Assembly: GCA_013407085.1 (NCBI GenBank) | Contig: JACCGJ010024065.1 | Location: forward strand, 1-64,000 | From: Atriophallophorus winterbourni | Taxonomy: Eukaryota; Platyhelminthes; Trematoda; Plagiorchiida; Microphallidae | DNA length: 64,000 nucleotides | Reading direction: 5' to 3' | Part shown: in pieces, positions 35,701-44,639 of the stretch | Layout of the letters: every line of letters starts with the position of its first letter | Position numbering within the stretch: the stretch's first letter is position 1 | The notes under the pieces: model-generated | Told to the model about the DNA's origin: nothing | What the model saw: the letters and a program-made list of their open reading frames with translations, nothing else | Databases searched by the model: none | Made by a program: the position numbers and the translations under genes

Positions 35701-37781
35701 TTTGTTGATTACCTTAACTGACGCATTTAATTTTCGTGATATTATAAAATATTGAGTTCGAACGTTTTGTGCTACAGTAGAAAATATATTGCCCTGCGAT
35801 GAACTTTAAAGAATGTATGCTCAGAAAGCTTTACAGAGGATATTTACTCAGATGTGATAGCATATGAATCGCAACATTGTCATGTAAATCTTGATTGAAT
35901 GAGTGTCTGATCGGCATCTGAACAATTCCTTGAAAAGGGTATCCATGTTACGTTTGTTCACCATGGAAAAAAATAAAACTGATAATGTGCTATAGGTTCA
36001 ACTAAGAGTTATATTATATGTGATTTTGAAACTATTCCGCTGAAATTGATTTGAATCTCAGGAAAATACCCGAAGGTTACCTCCATATTATTGAAAATAT
36101 CCGAATTTTCTATATCAAGCTTAGTTGAAACGTTGATTTAGTTTCAAAATTAATTAAATTGTACGCTGAATTTTATCATTCTCGAATTATTTTGAACAAT
36201 GAAAACCAATACAGCTGATATTTGGCATAAGCGTCTAGTACATCAAACTATTTCATAGATTAATCATTCTGACTTCTCATACACAATCCGTTTTAATATA
36301 AAAATTAATTATCAGTAATTCGAGTTTTTTAAGAGGAAAATAAAGTAGATCATTATTTATGTAAACAAAGCTTGTCTTACTTTATTAAGCCTTATGTAAA
36401 CACAAGGGCCACCGTTTGGTATAGCAGTCTCGGGATTTGCGCATACGCCTAGCTGGGTTACTGGAAATCGGCAGGGAGTCTTTGGGAAAGTTGCCGGCAG
36501 TTTTCCATCTGTACAGTCAGCGTTGGCATCAGTTTTTTCATAACTATCTAAAAATCTTTTGGCTTCCGTCAAGTAATGTCCGTTCAATGGTGAATCGTAA
36601 TTTGTAAGATGTATGAATGTCTCTGACTTCTTTAAACGTGGGTGCAGTCCAACACCTGACCAATTGAATTGAAATAACAAAAATTGAATAAATTATATAT
36701 AGAAATTATATATGGAAACTGTAAAGTAAAAATACTATAAAAATACAGAATACAACAGATTTTTCCATGAATGTTTCACATGGCACCAATATAATCCACG
36801 TAATTATAATCACAATCGTAACTGATGCTCCACCTAGAATCAATCTGTCTTTAATGCTGCCTCAAAGTAGATGCGAAAAAATTAGAGTTTAATTGATTTC
36901 GGCATCTATGAGGATAATGCGCATGCAAACTGGCAACCAGAAAAAAATGATTCTAAAACGTGTTTCAATATAATTTGTTGCACTCTTGAAAATAAAAAAA
37001 TAAACTTTAAACTATTGTGGGGCTTATTGAGATATTTCAATTTCATTCTGACAGCCTTTAGTTTTAGTTTGAATTCTTATGTGAGTTCAATTACTAGATG
37101 CACACCGATTGACCATATAAAATAGCTTGATTGATGATATTGAATTCAACTTCATAGAAACAGTACGTAGTTCAGTTATGAACACTGCTCTGAATGCATG
37201 GAAAGCGTAAATCTACAGTTATGCGGACTGTGAATTTTTCAAGTAGTGGACCAAAGAAAAATAGTCAAGCACTACAGTTCTAAGTGGCAAACGAAAGAGG
37301 TTTTTAAATGAGCTTCGTACATTTACACATGTGGAAGAAAAGTTTAGACCCATAAAATATATTCTAAGATAATATGCAGGAGCAGATCGTGCAGTTTTTT
37401 GGTTCTAAGAGACTGATGAATAAACTGATTATGAATTTATTACGTAAATAATTTGTGACAATAATTTGGTCTTGACATTTTGAAGGCAACTGCTTACCTG
37501 GCGTCAGTTTAAGAAGACTTTGCATCCCAGTCAAATTTGGGACATCTGAACTAACGTGAAAATGTAAGAATATGGACAACATCCCATAGAAAAATGCTCC
37601 CAGAAATGAGTAAGCAAAAACATAGAAAATAAATATTTGAGCTGTAATAATTCAATCAATATCGCATGAACAAACCCCAGCTTTTGCATGTTCTTCCAAG
37701 AAATGTCCCTTTATCTCTGTTATAAATGAACCTAGCAAGCCTTTTCCATCGGGATGGTTCAACATCATTCTTTTTCATCAT
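23517..37781 (-). CDS. Na+/K+-ATPase beta subunit, complete six-exon gene
   Basis: Spliced gene for the single-pass glycoprotein subunit that pairs with the catalytic alpha subunit of the plasma-membrane sodium pump. Exons in transcript order are 37781-37676, 37641-37498, 36655-36381, 33341-33270, 26690-26617 and 23736-23517. All introns are GT..AG and every junction keeps frame, giving 296 residues. Residues 1-36 are a basic cytosolic tail with GRTCKSW (29-35). About residues 37-64 are one hydrophobic segment (QIFIFYVFAYSF...). The ectodomain has six cysteines (131, 145, 155, 168, 196, 262), as the family's three disulfides need. It also has PCVYIRLNK, VYGW (176-179), LYFPY, VGVQF and DCKIYG, all family hallmarks. 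N-x-T sites lie near 71, 185, 215 and 291. Length is normal. Introns are 34, 842, 3039, 6579 and 2880 bp and carry repeats. No inactivating change was seen. Which paralogue it is cannot be told. Confidence 0.94.
24030..24655 (+). mobile_element. LINE family B 3' end in ATPase intron 5 (antisense to the gene)
   Basis: Plus strand: LYASETWTIHARHKRELNGF-like sequence near 24050, then a frame from 24267 with GRPYLWYKDVCKRDIKALDI and ENLALDRSLWSHCVKRHLQL. The finger follows in degraded form. It ends ccgaaagaggccaagaacaaca. Confidence 0.75.
25310..25480 (+). repeat. dispersed repeat, inverted partner of 21240-21390
   Basis: Aligns with the reverse complement of 21240-21390 over about 150 bases with scattered differences. 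It lies inside ATPase intron 5 while its partner lies outside the gene. Confidence 0.6.
25533..26085 (-). mobile_element. CR1-like LINE 3' end in ATPase intron 5
   Basis: The minus strand reads SRLNCRRHFFAMRVCLTWNN, then LPDNVVNSPNQQTFKRSLDA, and a stop. It has a distinctive AATTG-repeat tail (25533-25553). It is 5'-truncated near 26085 and has the same strand as the host gene. Confidence 0.78.
26617..26690 (-). CDS. Na+/K+-ATPase beta, exon 5
   Basis: A 74-bp exon between ..tgtgcag and gtaagt. It encodes NEIDGHLLGQPRYYPNITMP... and ends with two bases (TA) that join the first C of exon 6 to make Tyr224. It contains an N-I-T glycosylation site. Confidence 0.91.
26691..29362. other. ATPase intron 4, 3' part: nothing recognised except a small dispersed repeat nearby
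   Basis: Intron sequence without recognised elements. Two overlapping antisense open frames at 27464-27741 show no domain. Confidence 0.5.
29371..29706. mobile_element. hAT-type miniature inverted-repeat element (MITE)
   Basis: A 336-bp non-coding element with terminal inverted repeats: CAGTGGTTCCCAAAC at 29371 and, inverted, CAGTGGTTCTCAACC ending at 29706. It is flanked by an 8-bp duplication with one mismatch (CAATAAGA at 29363-29370, CCATAAGA at 29707-29714). CAGTGGTT-type ends with 8-bp duplications are typical of hAT elements. It lies inside ATPase intron 4. Confidence 0.85.
30490..30900 (-). mobile_element. CR1-like LINE RT fragment in ATPase intron 4
   Basis: The minus strand shows IEPICKGDSGYDPAKYP (finger of the RT), QEQHGFRKKHSDFTNI, then YNVRVRLDGRFSKAIKASSG-VP in separate frames. 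The catalytic region is missing and both ends are truncated. Confidence 0.65.
30985..31317 (+). CDS. open frame of unknown nature inside ATPase intron 4
   Basis: About 100 codons open on the plus strand, antisense to the ATPase gene. The middle part reads like folded protein: TLWEIGDKHFSGATNTEFHP, then LSKDQRGLKAHYPEPDKTAY and YGGRVNLVK. A possible acceptor (cag) precedes it near 30999 and another (tttcacag) lies at about 31111. No family is recognised. It could be an exon of a gene nested in the intron, a transposon relic or chance. Confidence 0.3.
31425..31480 (+). repeat. short conserved repeat core TGATGAGnGCAAACAG...GAAACCGGT
   Basis: Dispersed core found at 31447-31475, 31607-31645, 11960-11992, 54826-54852 and 63967-64000 (window edge), with a worn match at 7318-7355. 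The spacing between the two halves is constant. It probably belongs to a SINE or a Penelope-like 3' UTR. Not recognised further. Confidence 0.6.
32040..32470 (-). mobile_element. Penelope-like element: GIY-YIG endonuclease end
   Basis: The minus strand reads IYIGQTERRLETRIHEHKLA, then ATRRDDHKSVISAHMDREDH, EFSWERTEIIAKGRTRHVRE and FLEACYSTPQSINEH, with a stop at 32149. This is the C-terminal GIY-YIG domain unique to Penelope-like retroelements: YIGQT followed by an EHK, a conserved His, W-E and a RE-x-LEA helix. The RT domain upstream is missing (5'-truncated at about 32470). The 3' UTR at 32040-32148 contains the paired blocks tttcgctgatgatgtcatc and gatgacgaaacg. Flatworms are known to carry such elements (Cercyon/Perere-10). 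It lies in ATPase intron 4, on the same strand. Confidence 0.85.
32820..32945 (-). repeat. SINE-like repeat, copy 1 of 3
   Basis: About 125 bases shared with 33895-34015 and 54866-54975. It has a CATA-type tail (plus strand tgtatgtatgtaatgtatg) and core blocks such as gcacaagcctgat-x-aggcaaagtgc and gatactgtcaggttgcc. It is followed by a short palindrome (ggtagtgag ... ctcactacc, about 32956-33000). Confidence 0.7.
33270..33341 (-). CDS. Na+/K+-ATPase beta, exon 4 (VYGW)
   Basis: A 72-bp exon of 24 whole codons between ..caatacag and a gttggt donor. It encodes VYGWLPDIDNTTGF...IRCTGQ, carrying the VYGW motif, an N-T-T glycosylation site and Cys196. The phase (0-0) fits both neighbouring exons. 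Confidence 0.91.
33895..34015 (-). repeat. SINE-like repeat, copy 2 of 3 (ATPase intron 3)
   Basis: Same core as 32820-32945, with the same TATG tail and the same order of blocks. It continues with a similar gtgagactcgagcctgtttc block. Confidence 0.7.
34100..36380. other. ATPase intron 3, 5' part: no feature recognised
   Basis: Very AT-rich, with no open frame of note and no repeat recognised after the SINE-like copy. Confidence 0.6.
36381..36655 (-). CDS. Na+/K+-ATPase beta, exon 3 (disulfide-rich ectodomain)
   Basis: Acceptor ..ggtcag, donor gtaaga. Residues 85-175, beginning VGLHPR (the family's PGLGFRP region), with Cys131, 145, 155 and 168 and the run GGPCVYIRLNK that matches the family's C-V-x-I-K-x-N-R segment. 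This is the longest exon. Confidence 0.93.
37498..37641 (-). CDS. Na+/K+-ATPase beta, exon 2 (transmembrane segment)
   Basis: Follows a 34-bp intron (37642-37675) that ends in ttattacag. It encodes the transmembrane helix (QIFIFYVFAYSFLGAFFYGM) and the start of the ectodomain, with an N-L-T site near residue 71. It ends CCAG before a consensus gtaagc donor. Confidence 0.92.
37676..37781 (-). CDS. Na+/K+-ATPase beta, exon 1 (start codon, cytosolic tail)
   Basis: Starts with two consecutive Met codons (first at 37781). It encodes a basic tail, MMKKNDVEPSRWKRL..., and ends after the GRTCKSW motif with one extra base (phase 1) before a GT donor (gtttgt). The GRT-x-x-SW motif just before the membrane segment is characteristic of Na,K-ATPase beta subunits. 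The first Met is chosen as the upstream one; either is possible. Confidence 0.9.
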
Positions 37782-37899
37782 TATACGGGAATACGGTTAC
37801 TTTTCAATTAAGCCTAAAACAAAATGATGCTCTCTTATTCAGTTAAACAAATAGAATAGCCTGAAAGAGTGAGAAACTTGGAACGCATTATAATCGGTG

Positions 37900-37966
37900 T
37901 TCAGTTCAGTTCAGTTCAGTTTGCACAGGATAGTATGTGGCTAACGAGCCAATCGAGCGTCCAGAA
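37900..37966 (-). mobile_element. LINE family D tail, 119 bp upstream of the ATPase start codon
   Basis: GTTCAG repeats (37900-37920) followed by ttgcacaggatagtatgtgg and ctaacgagccaatcgagcg. This is the reverse complement of the D 3' end seen at 51330-51420. Only the last roughly 65 bases are kept. Confidence 0.8.
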
Positions 37967-38237
37967 ATATAATCAATCTATTCTAATAAAATTCTATTGT
38001 ATTACGAATGATTTTTTCGAATTTATGACTAATGGGGAATAATTTAACTCATACATTGAAAAATAATTAAATCGCTTTTTTCCGTGAATATGCCTGTTGT
38101 CTGTTGTCAGAATTGTCCATTTTTTGTTCATTTTGAAATTATATTGTCTTGACCACAATTTAGAAAAAAACAAAAAAATCCTGTTATATAATGCCTCGTC
38201 TTAAATGTCATGTTTTAAATGTACGCACCAATTTTCC

Positions 38238-38621
38238 ATAGCTAACCTCTCACCGGCTTGGTGGAGAGAAACCCTTTCCGTTTTTCTCAGTCGCAGCTAC
38301 AAATTCTGGGACCAAAGGACGGCCTGGAAAACATCGGACGTATCTTCGCATACGACGAGGATACCAGAGGAAAATGAACCAAATTTGGCAGTGGTGGGCG
38401 CTCCTTTGAAGCTTTCCACAGACTGAAATTCTGGACGCTCGATTGGCTTATCTCTTGGCGTCGCGATCGTCGAGGATATCCAAATCACAATAAGAAAAAA
38501 CGCTTCGGCAGTGGTGGTTGCTTCTCTGCAGCTTTCCACCGAAAGAAATTCTGGACGCTCGATTGGCTCGTTAGCCACATACTGTCCCATGCAAACTGAA
38601 CTGAACTGAACTGAACTGAAA
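38238..38621 (+). mobile_element. LINE family D 3' UTR with TGAAC tail
   Basis: Starts at the family-specific ctaacctctcaccggcttgg and ends in four or five TGAAC/CTGAA units (38594-38620). The unit ttggcagtggtgg ... ctggacgctcgattgg is present twice in tandem (about 38390-38448 and 38508-38567). Confidence 0.82.
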
Positions 38622-38647
38622 TCTCATATAGGTCATAGATAAAAGGC

Positions 38648-39734
38648 TGTAGTGAATTACTTTCACTTTATATCTTAGTATTTTGTACATACAACTTTTG
38701 GCCTTATGTGGTTATTCATTTCTTGGTCATGTATACTTCATTCGAATAAATGCTTGTACAATATACTTTTTGGCAGTTAATATAATTTGAAGCTCGGACT
38801 TTGTCTTCTTCCGTGTTTGCGGAGTTTGCGTGCGTCGCCGCGTGCCGGAATTGTGATTAACGGATTCTCCAACATTTCAGCGCCTTCTGTACCTTGGATT
38901 TCATCTGTTAGACTTTCATGTGTGGATTATTTCGCTATCGTTGGACCTCACGGACCTTTCTATGGACACTGGCTCCTTTGGTCTTTTAATGAGTTCTTTC
39001 CATTTTTGCCGTATTGTGTGTAGTGCAGACTTATTTTTATTTGGACCACTACATAATTCGTGAGCCCCGACAAACCGCAATTTTCTGCATTAACGATAAC
39101 TTCATATTTCGTCCATTTCGGCTTGTGTTTGGAATACTCTGAGCGATTCCTCTATAAATAAAGATCCTGCAATCATACAATGACAGCCTATTTCGTGCAC
39201 AAAACTAGCTTTCGTGAGCTTAAGCTGCCAACTCCATCAAGCTTCGTTTCTCCGCAATCACAACCGCGTCTCCCGATGTCCATCCCAATCCTCCGGGCCT
39301 TCTACCCCTGTTCAAACTCCAACTGGTAGATATGTGCATTGGTGCAAACGTCTTGCTGACTATGTGACTAAATGAACATTTCGAGCGTAAGTTATCCTCC
39401 TTTTAAGCCTAACTGACGCTCTGGTAAGAGAGTATTGTAGTGAATTACTTTCACTTTGTATCTTAGTATTTTGTACATAGAACGTTTGGCCTTATTTGGT
39501 TATTCCTTTCTTGGCCGTGTATACTTCATTCGAATTAATGCTTGTACAATATACTTTATACAAACAAAAATGCTTACAGAAAAATGACATAGACTTTCCT
39601 GTGTGGATTATTTCGCTATCGTTGGACCTCACGGATCTTTCTTCGGACACTTGCACCTTTGGTCTTTTGGTGAGTTCTTTACATTTTTGCCGTATTGTGT
39701 GCAGTGCAGAATTGTATATCTTTGGAGCACTACA
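38648..39734 (+). mobile_element. miniature LTR retroelement, Ty3/gypsy type likely
   Basis: Two direct repeats, 38648-39053 and 39436-39734, both start TGTAGTGAATTACTTTCACT and end CACTACA, so they have matching short inverted termini as LTRs do. Just inside the left LTR is gtgagccccgac (39059-39070), similar to the tRNA-Trp-complementary primer site used by CsRn1-like Ty3/gypsy elements. Just before the right LTR is a purine run (gtaagagag). The 382-bp interior has no RT, integrase or protease; a short frame MTAYFVHKTSFRELKLPTPS may be the start of gag. The right LTR lacks about 110 bases of the left one. No flanking 4-6 bp duplication was seen. Confidence 0.8.
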
Positions 39735-40094
39735 AGCCAACGTTTGCTCAATTTTATACCAAAATAATCTATTGCATGGTATATCAGATGATATATCAGA
39801 CCAAGTGCCCTAATTATTGAATGTAGGAATAAGTTTAAATGGAATCATTTCTTTTAACTCTCAATTTCTCTTCGGTTGAATAAATAGTCTTATTTCAACA
39901 TCAAACTGGTATCCATGGAATATATTCCGTATATCAAATTTCAAGACAATTGCTATTTATTCTTATTATTATTCAAATATTATTATATTATTATTATTCA
40001 AATTGAACTTCAAATGAGTGAATACCGCGCAACTTATTCGACATAGGCACTAAGTCCTTGTATTTTAAAGAAATGAGCAGCTACGCTCTTATTT

Positions 40095-41070
40095 TGATTC
40101 AAAGTGATTCAAAGTTGTAATGGTCTAAAAACCATTTAGCTTAACAATAACCATAGGATGGAGTTATGAGGTATATACAATGAAAAATAAGAAGAACAGG
40201 GAAACTCATGTAGTATGAATCGTATCAAAATTTGGGTTGTCTCTCAAATATTTTTCCAAATTAGCTTTAAAAATATCCAGGTTGGCTGAGTGTGTAACAG
40301 TCTTTGGGGTTCCGCTCGATTATGGTCAGTAATCTTGTCTGATGAGACTGCTTGTCCTCGGTGATAAGAGAGGTGACCTTGATCCTCAACAGACGATATG
40401 TTTCCCAATTATCTGGCATCGGATTCTGGACATAGTTTCTCCGTGCATCGTTGCGTATCTTAATCCACTTCCTTGTGCGGCTTCTCAACGTGAAGGTAAA
40501 TCGTTTTTTCGCTGTCTTTGGCACAAATCTTGAATGTAGGTTTATTTCATCACACAGCTTATCTATGAAGTTTACCCAAGAACGATGCACGTCCTTGGTG
40601 TCTGGTTTCCAGACAGAAATCGTTCGAAGAGCATTGTGAAGACTTCCAATATCCAGTTATAGTTTTGTTTTGTTGATTTCGTTCATTCTCTAAGCTTGAC
40701 AAACATAATCGAATAATAGGACCAGGTGGTCGCTAGAACCCAATGGAGATTCGTAGCAGAGATTTCCGACGGCGTGTTTCTCACTCGTTAGTATTAGATC
40801 CAGGACGGATGGAATGTTACCATCTCTATATATAGTGTTATCAAATACGTGATTATAAAAAGGAATATCAAAGATCAGTTCTTGAAACGCATCGTCGAGC
40901 GAATCCGTCGAAAGAGCGTTTTTCTTCATCAAGTTTGGAAGGTTGAAGTCTCCTATAAACAGGAGTGACGTTTGAAATCTGACAGCCAGAATTCGAAATA
41001 TCTTTCAGCTGAATTCCGATATCTGGCGTGTTGTAATAGTTATTCCTAATAGAATATATCTGCAATGTTA
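40095..41070 (-). mobile_element. CR1-like LINE: endonuclease region joined to 3' end
   Basis: The minus strand runs from an APE-type endonuclease end with DFNLPNLMKKNALSTDSL, SVLDLILTSEKHAVGNL and ESPLGSSDHLVLLFDYVC through the linker HRSWVNFIDKLCDEINLHSR. It jumps straight to the last codons of ORF2 (FKANLEKYLRDNPNF) near 40270. The RT is deleted. The 3' tail is made of TTTGAATCAC-type units. Confidence 0.78.
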
Positions 41071-41079
41071 TTTAAAATT

Positions 41080-42879
41080 TCTGAAAATATGTGAACGATA
41101 TTTTGCGCATTCGAAGGAAAATGACGTCTATAATATGCTAAAATTGGTTTGCACATCTAACCACAACTTATTATCAGAATGCCATCATTTCGATTAAAGA
41201 TTAGGAATTTTATTTAATGTTTTTGCTTATGCACGGCTTAAGTTGAACCTTATAATTTCCGGCTAGTAAAATTTATTTCAAGGAGTTTGACCATTGATGA
41301 AGTGTATTAAAATAAGCCATTTAATCGCAGTAGATCAATATATCGAAATTTTGCAGTGCTTTTATTTCTGTTCAATTAGCGCATTGATATACGTGTTTAG
41401 TATTGTATCGCGCGTCCAGATTTTTTCGGATAAATGTTGGTCAGATTCTCTTGCAATTGCCTGAGGTCTTTATTTTTGTTCGTCAACAGCAAAGGCTACC
41501 CAAGACAAATATATTATACCCGAGTTTAGACAAAGAACCGTTTTCTGTCAACATCAAGTAGTAAGTTCAACAATAGAATATTCATGTGCAAATACAAAAT
41601 GTCAGGAAAATTATTGCCTTCGCATGAACACAAAGAAAAATAAAGAAAAACGAAGTTATTATATAATGCAGGCTACAACTTAACCGCATAGTTTTGAATC
41701 GCTAGCAAAACCGTTATTCAAATCTGGGAGATTTCGAAACAACTTTTTCTAATATACACTACATTGCTGTTTCGCATCTTTAATTGATTTACCGCGATTG
41801 CCTTGCTCGGGATTCAGAGTGTGAAGTCGGTTATTTTGACGTTAATGAAACATTTATTGATGTCAAAGGTATTGAAAATATTTCAACTTATTCGTCGGGT
41901 CCTAATATAGGAATGAACAGACTGATGGAGTATCCACTCAACTACTGATATAAAATAATGCTAGACGCCAATATGAACATTTCACCTTCAAGCAAATCAG
42001 CTTAATTAGAAATGAAGTATGCTGCCGTTTACCAGAGCCTGAGCCGCTCTGAATAAATAACTGGCGTCTTGTGTGAACATTTTCTTCATTGTATGCATAA
42101 ATTACAATATTCAACGCAAACCAAGCTACAGGTTATCGCTTTGCGGAATACGCTGCTTTCGTGAAGAGAGCAAATTTAAATAAGGTGTATTTAAAGGACT
42201 GGTATATTCTTTGTATTTGTGACCACTCATCCGTGTCAAGCCCATCGAACTATTCACAAAGTTGATCACGACGGTCCATAATGGAAGCACTGGACTCGAG
42301 TTTCGCTCTTTCTTTCTTTCTTTCTTTTTTTTTTTTCGTGACGACCATATGAACAGGTTTGTTTCTGTTTGCCTAATTAGAAATGTACTTTAATATGACA
42401 GAAAATTGTTTGCTAAAAGGAAGTGGTCACAGATTATTATTTAGAGCAAATGAATTCATGCCTTTTCGATTTCATGGAATGTTTTGTGGTGCGAAACATC
42501 ATTCTGCTAGTAGCAGTCACCAAACTTATGGGTTAAATGGATTTGTACCTCAAATTTTAGAAGGAATACTGGTACATTGTAGATTTTAAATTATATGTGA
42601 TTGTTCAAGTAACAATCGCTAACACTGTAATTGATATGATGCCTGTTTAAATAATGTAATATATAGAACTGTGTATATCGAATACTGCGTGTGATTGATT
42701 TTTAATGTTATATGTTCATTGGTAGTTTCATTCATTCCAGTATTTTAAAATTTATTGAAGTTAGTATTTTGATCAACTATGTCATGAGTTCAATATTTCT
42801 GATCACTCATTATGCATGCATTGCTCAGACAAATGAAAGTTTTGCCTGAAGGTCTTTATCTTCGGTGTCTTACGAGGTG
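41080..42879. other. no gene recognised
   Basis: AT-rich, with one microsatellite (42308-42336). A 68-codon plus frame at 42383-42589 (LLFRANEFMPFRFHGMFCGA) has no recognised relatives. Confidence 0.5.
42308..42336. repeat. TTTC microsatellite and poly-T
   Basis: Several TTTC units running into 10-12 T. It may mark the end of a decayed retroelement, but no element body was recognised beside it. Confidence 0.8.
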
Positions 42880-43710
42880 TTCAAAGTGATTCAACGTGAT
42901 TCAATGTTGTAATGGTCTGAAAAGCATTTAGCCTAACAATAACCATAGGATGGAGTTATGAGGTATATAAAATAAAAAAAGTAGAACAAAGAAACTCGTG
43001 TAGTGTACATAGTACCAAAATTTGGGTTTTCTCTCAAGTATTTGTCGAAATTAGCTTTAAAAATATCCATGTTGGCTTAGTGTGTAGCAGTGGATGGGAG
43101 GGTGTTCCATGTGAAACTAACACGTACAGTATACGAATATCTTTGACAGTTCAGTCTTGAAGTGGGAATAAGCACTGTAGGTTCATGTTTCCGACTGGAA
43201 CGGGGTGGCGAGTGTGTGAAATGTTTGGACAAGGAATGCTTAGGGACGTGCATAATGTTGTACATCAGTATAAGGTTACCTGTGAGTCGACGACAGTAAA
43301 AGTTGAAAAGATTGAGACTTGTCAAACGTTCTTCATATGGTTTAGCAGCTAGTCCGGATACAGGCTTTGTTGTTCGGTGGTAAATACGCTGCAGAAGATT
43401 GATGTCTTTTTGAATCCAGTGTGACGAGGCCTGAACAGCGTACTCCATCGCTGGTCTCAAATAGGTGTTCGTGATACGGGGCACCGACTGATTCTAGAAT
43501 CTGCCGAAAATTCTTTACAATAACGCCAATACTTGTGACGCCCTTTTGTAAACCTCTTTGAACTGCAGTAAAGTCTTAAAACTTGAACTGGTCCAAACAC
43601 CCAAATCCTTTTCTTCAGTTGTCCAGACGAGTTGGGGGATCCAAGAGTGTAGTTGTAATTCACGGTCTTTCCTATGTTTTTAATGCTTGATTCAACCAAT
43701 ATTGACATTT
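42880..43710 (-). mobile_element. CR1-like LINE 3' end with TGAATCAC-type tail
   Basis: The minus strand from 43484 reads MEYAVQASSHWIQKDINLLQ, RIYHRTTKPVSGLAAKPYEE and SRLNCQRYSYTVRVSFTWNT, then stops. A second frame lies upstream (43457-43708). Its tail and 3' UTR are nearly identical to those of the copy at 40095-41070, so they are one subfamily. Confidence 0.82.
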
Positions 43711-44639
43711 TCTCAACTTCGCAGGAGAAAATGATGTGGTTGGAAACTCATCATATCCTGCTCTAAGGGGCAATAATGAATTTTAAATAATCAATTTTAT
43801 TTGCTCAATTAAAGACTTTTCTGTCGCATCCGTTTGCGACATCTGCCAGATTGCAGAAAAATTCGCGAGGCCTCTGCGCCCCGGAAACTAGAGACACCAC
43901 CGATCAGGGACTGAGTTTAGAGGCGCGAATTGTCGCCTTTGAATCAAGTTTTTAAAAATTCCTGAACTTAACATTGATTCTTTATTGAAAACTTGCATGA
44001 AAAAAGCGTCCTCTGAACTCAAACACGCAATAAATAATATTTGTATGTCGGCAACTAAGGAAGCTATCACTCATGAAAAGATAGCATGCATAAAATGCAG
44101 CAATTATTTCTAAATAATAAACACATACACCTGGCCAGAAACATCTAAATCATACTTTTCGATGCTGTAGACCATTCAGTATTAGTGCTTAGGCTTAAGC
44201 ATACATAGCTATCGGAAATTATAAAAGTGGAAGAACTTCACAAAATTAAAACAATCGATAAGCCACCCGGTTTCACAACTTTAGTGTAATATGTACGAAT
44301 ATGCCAAAACCTGATGCTTTACTATTTGAGGTTTGGATGCAGAACGATCTCAAGGTATGGCTTACCTGTGCAATATTATGAAAATAAATCATGTGAATCC
44401 CACTTAATTGAATTGGCTTACTAGAATACCTGATTCGCCGTACCACGAAAATCACGATTGCTTAAAGAAACCGTACACAATTAAGAAGCTCTAGAAGAAA
44501 TATTCCTAAACGCCTACATTCTACAAAGTAACTAACACACTGCGGTGTATTCCATGATATTTCTTTGTGGGTGAGAAACGGCATAACCGCTGATTGTGGA
44601 AAGCAGCCATCCCGTATTTTCTTTCTTCCTTGGGATTCA

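Noticed and set aside
39221..39260. Candidate first exon of the ATPase gene (TGG A|gt pattern)
   Set aside because: The frame lacks GRT-x-x-SW. A true exon 1 with that motif lies at 37676-37781.
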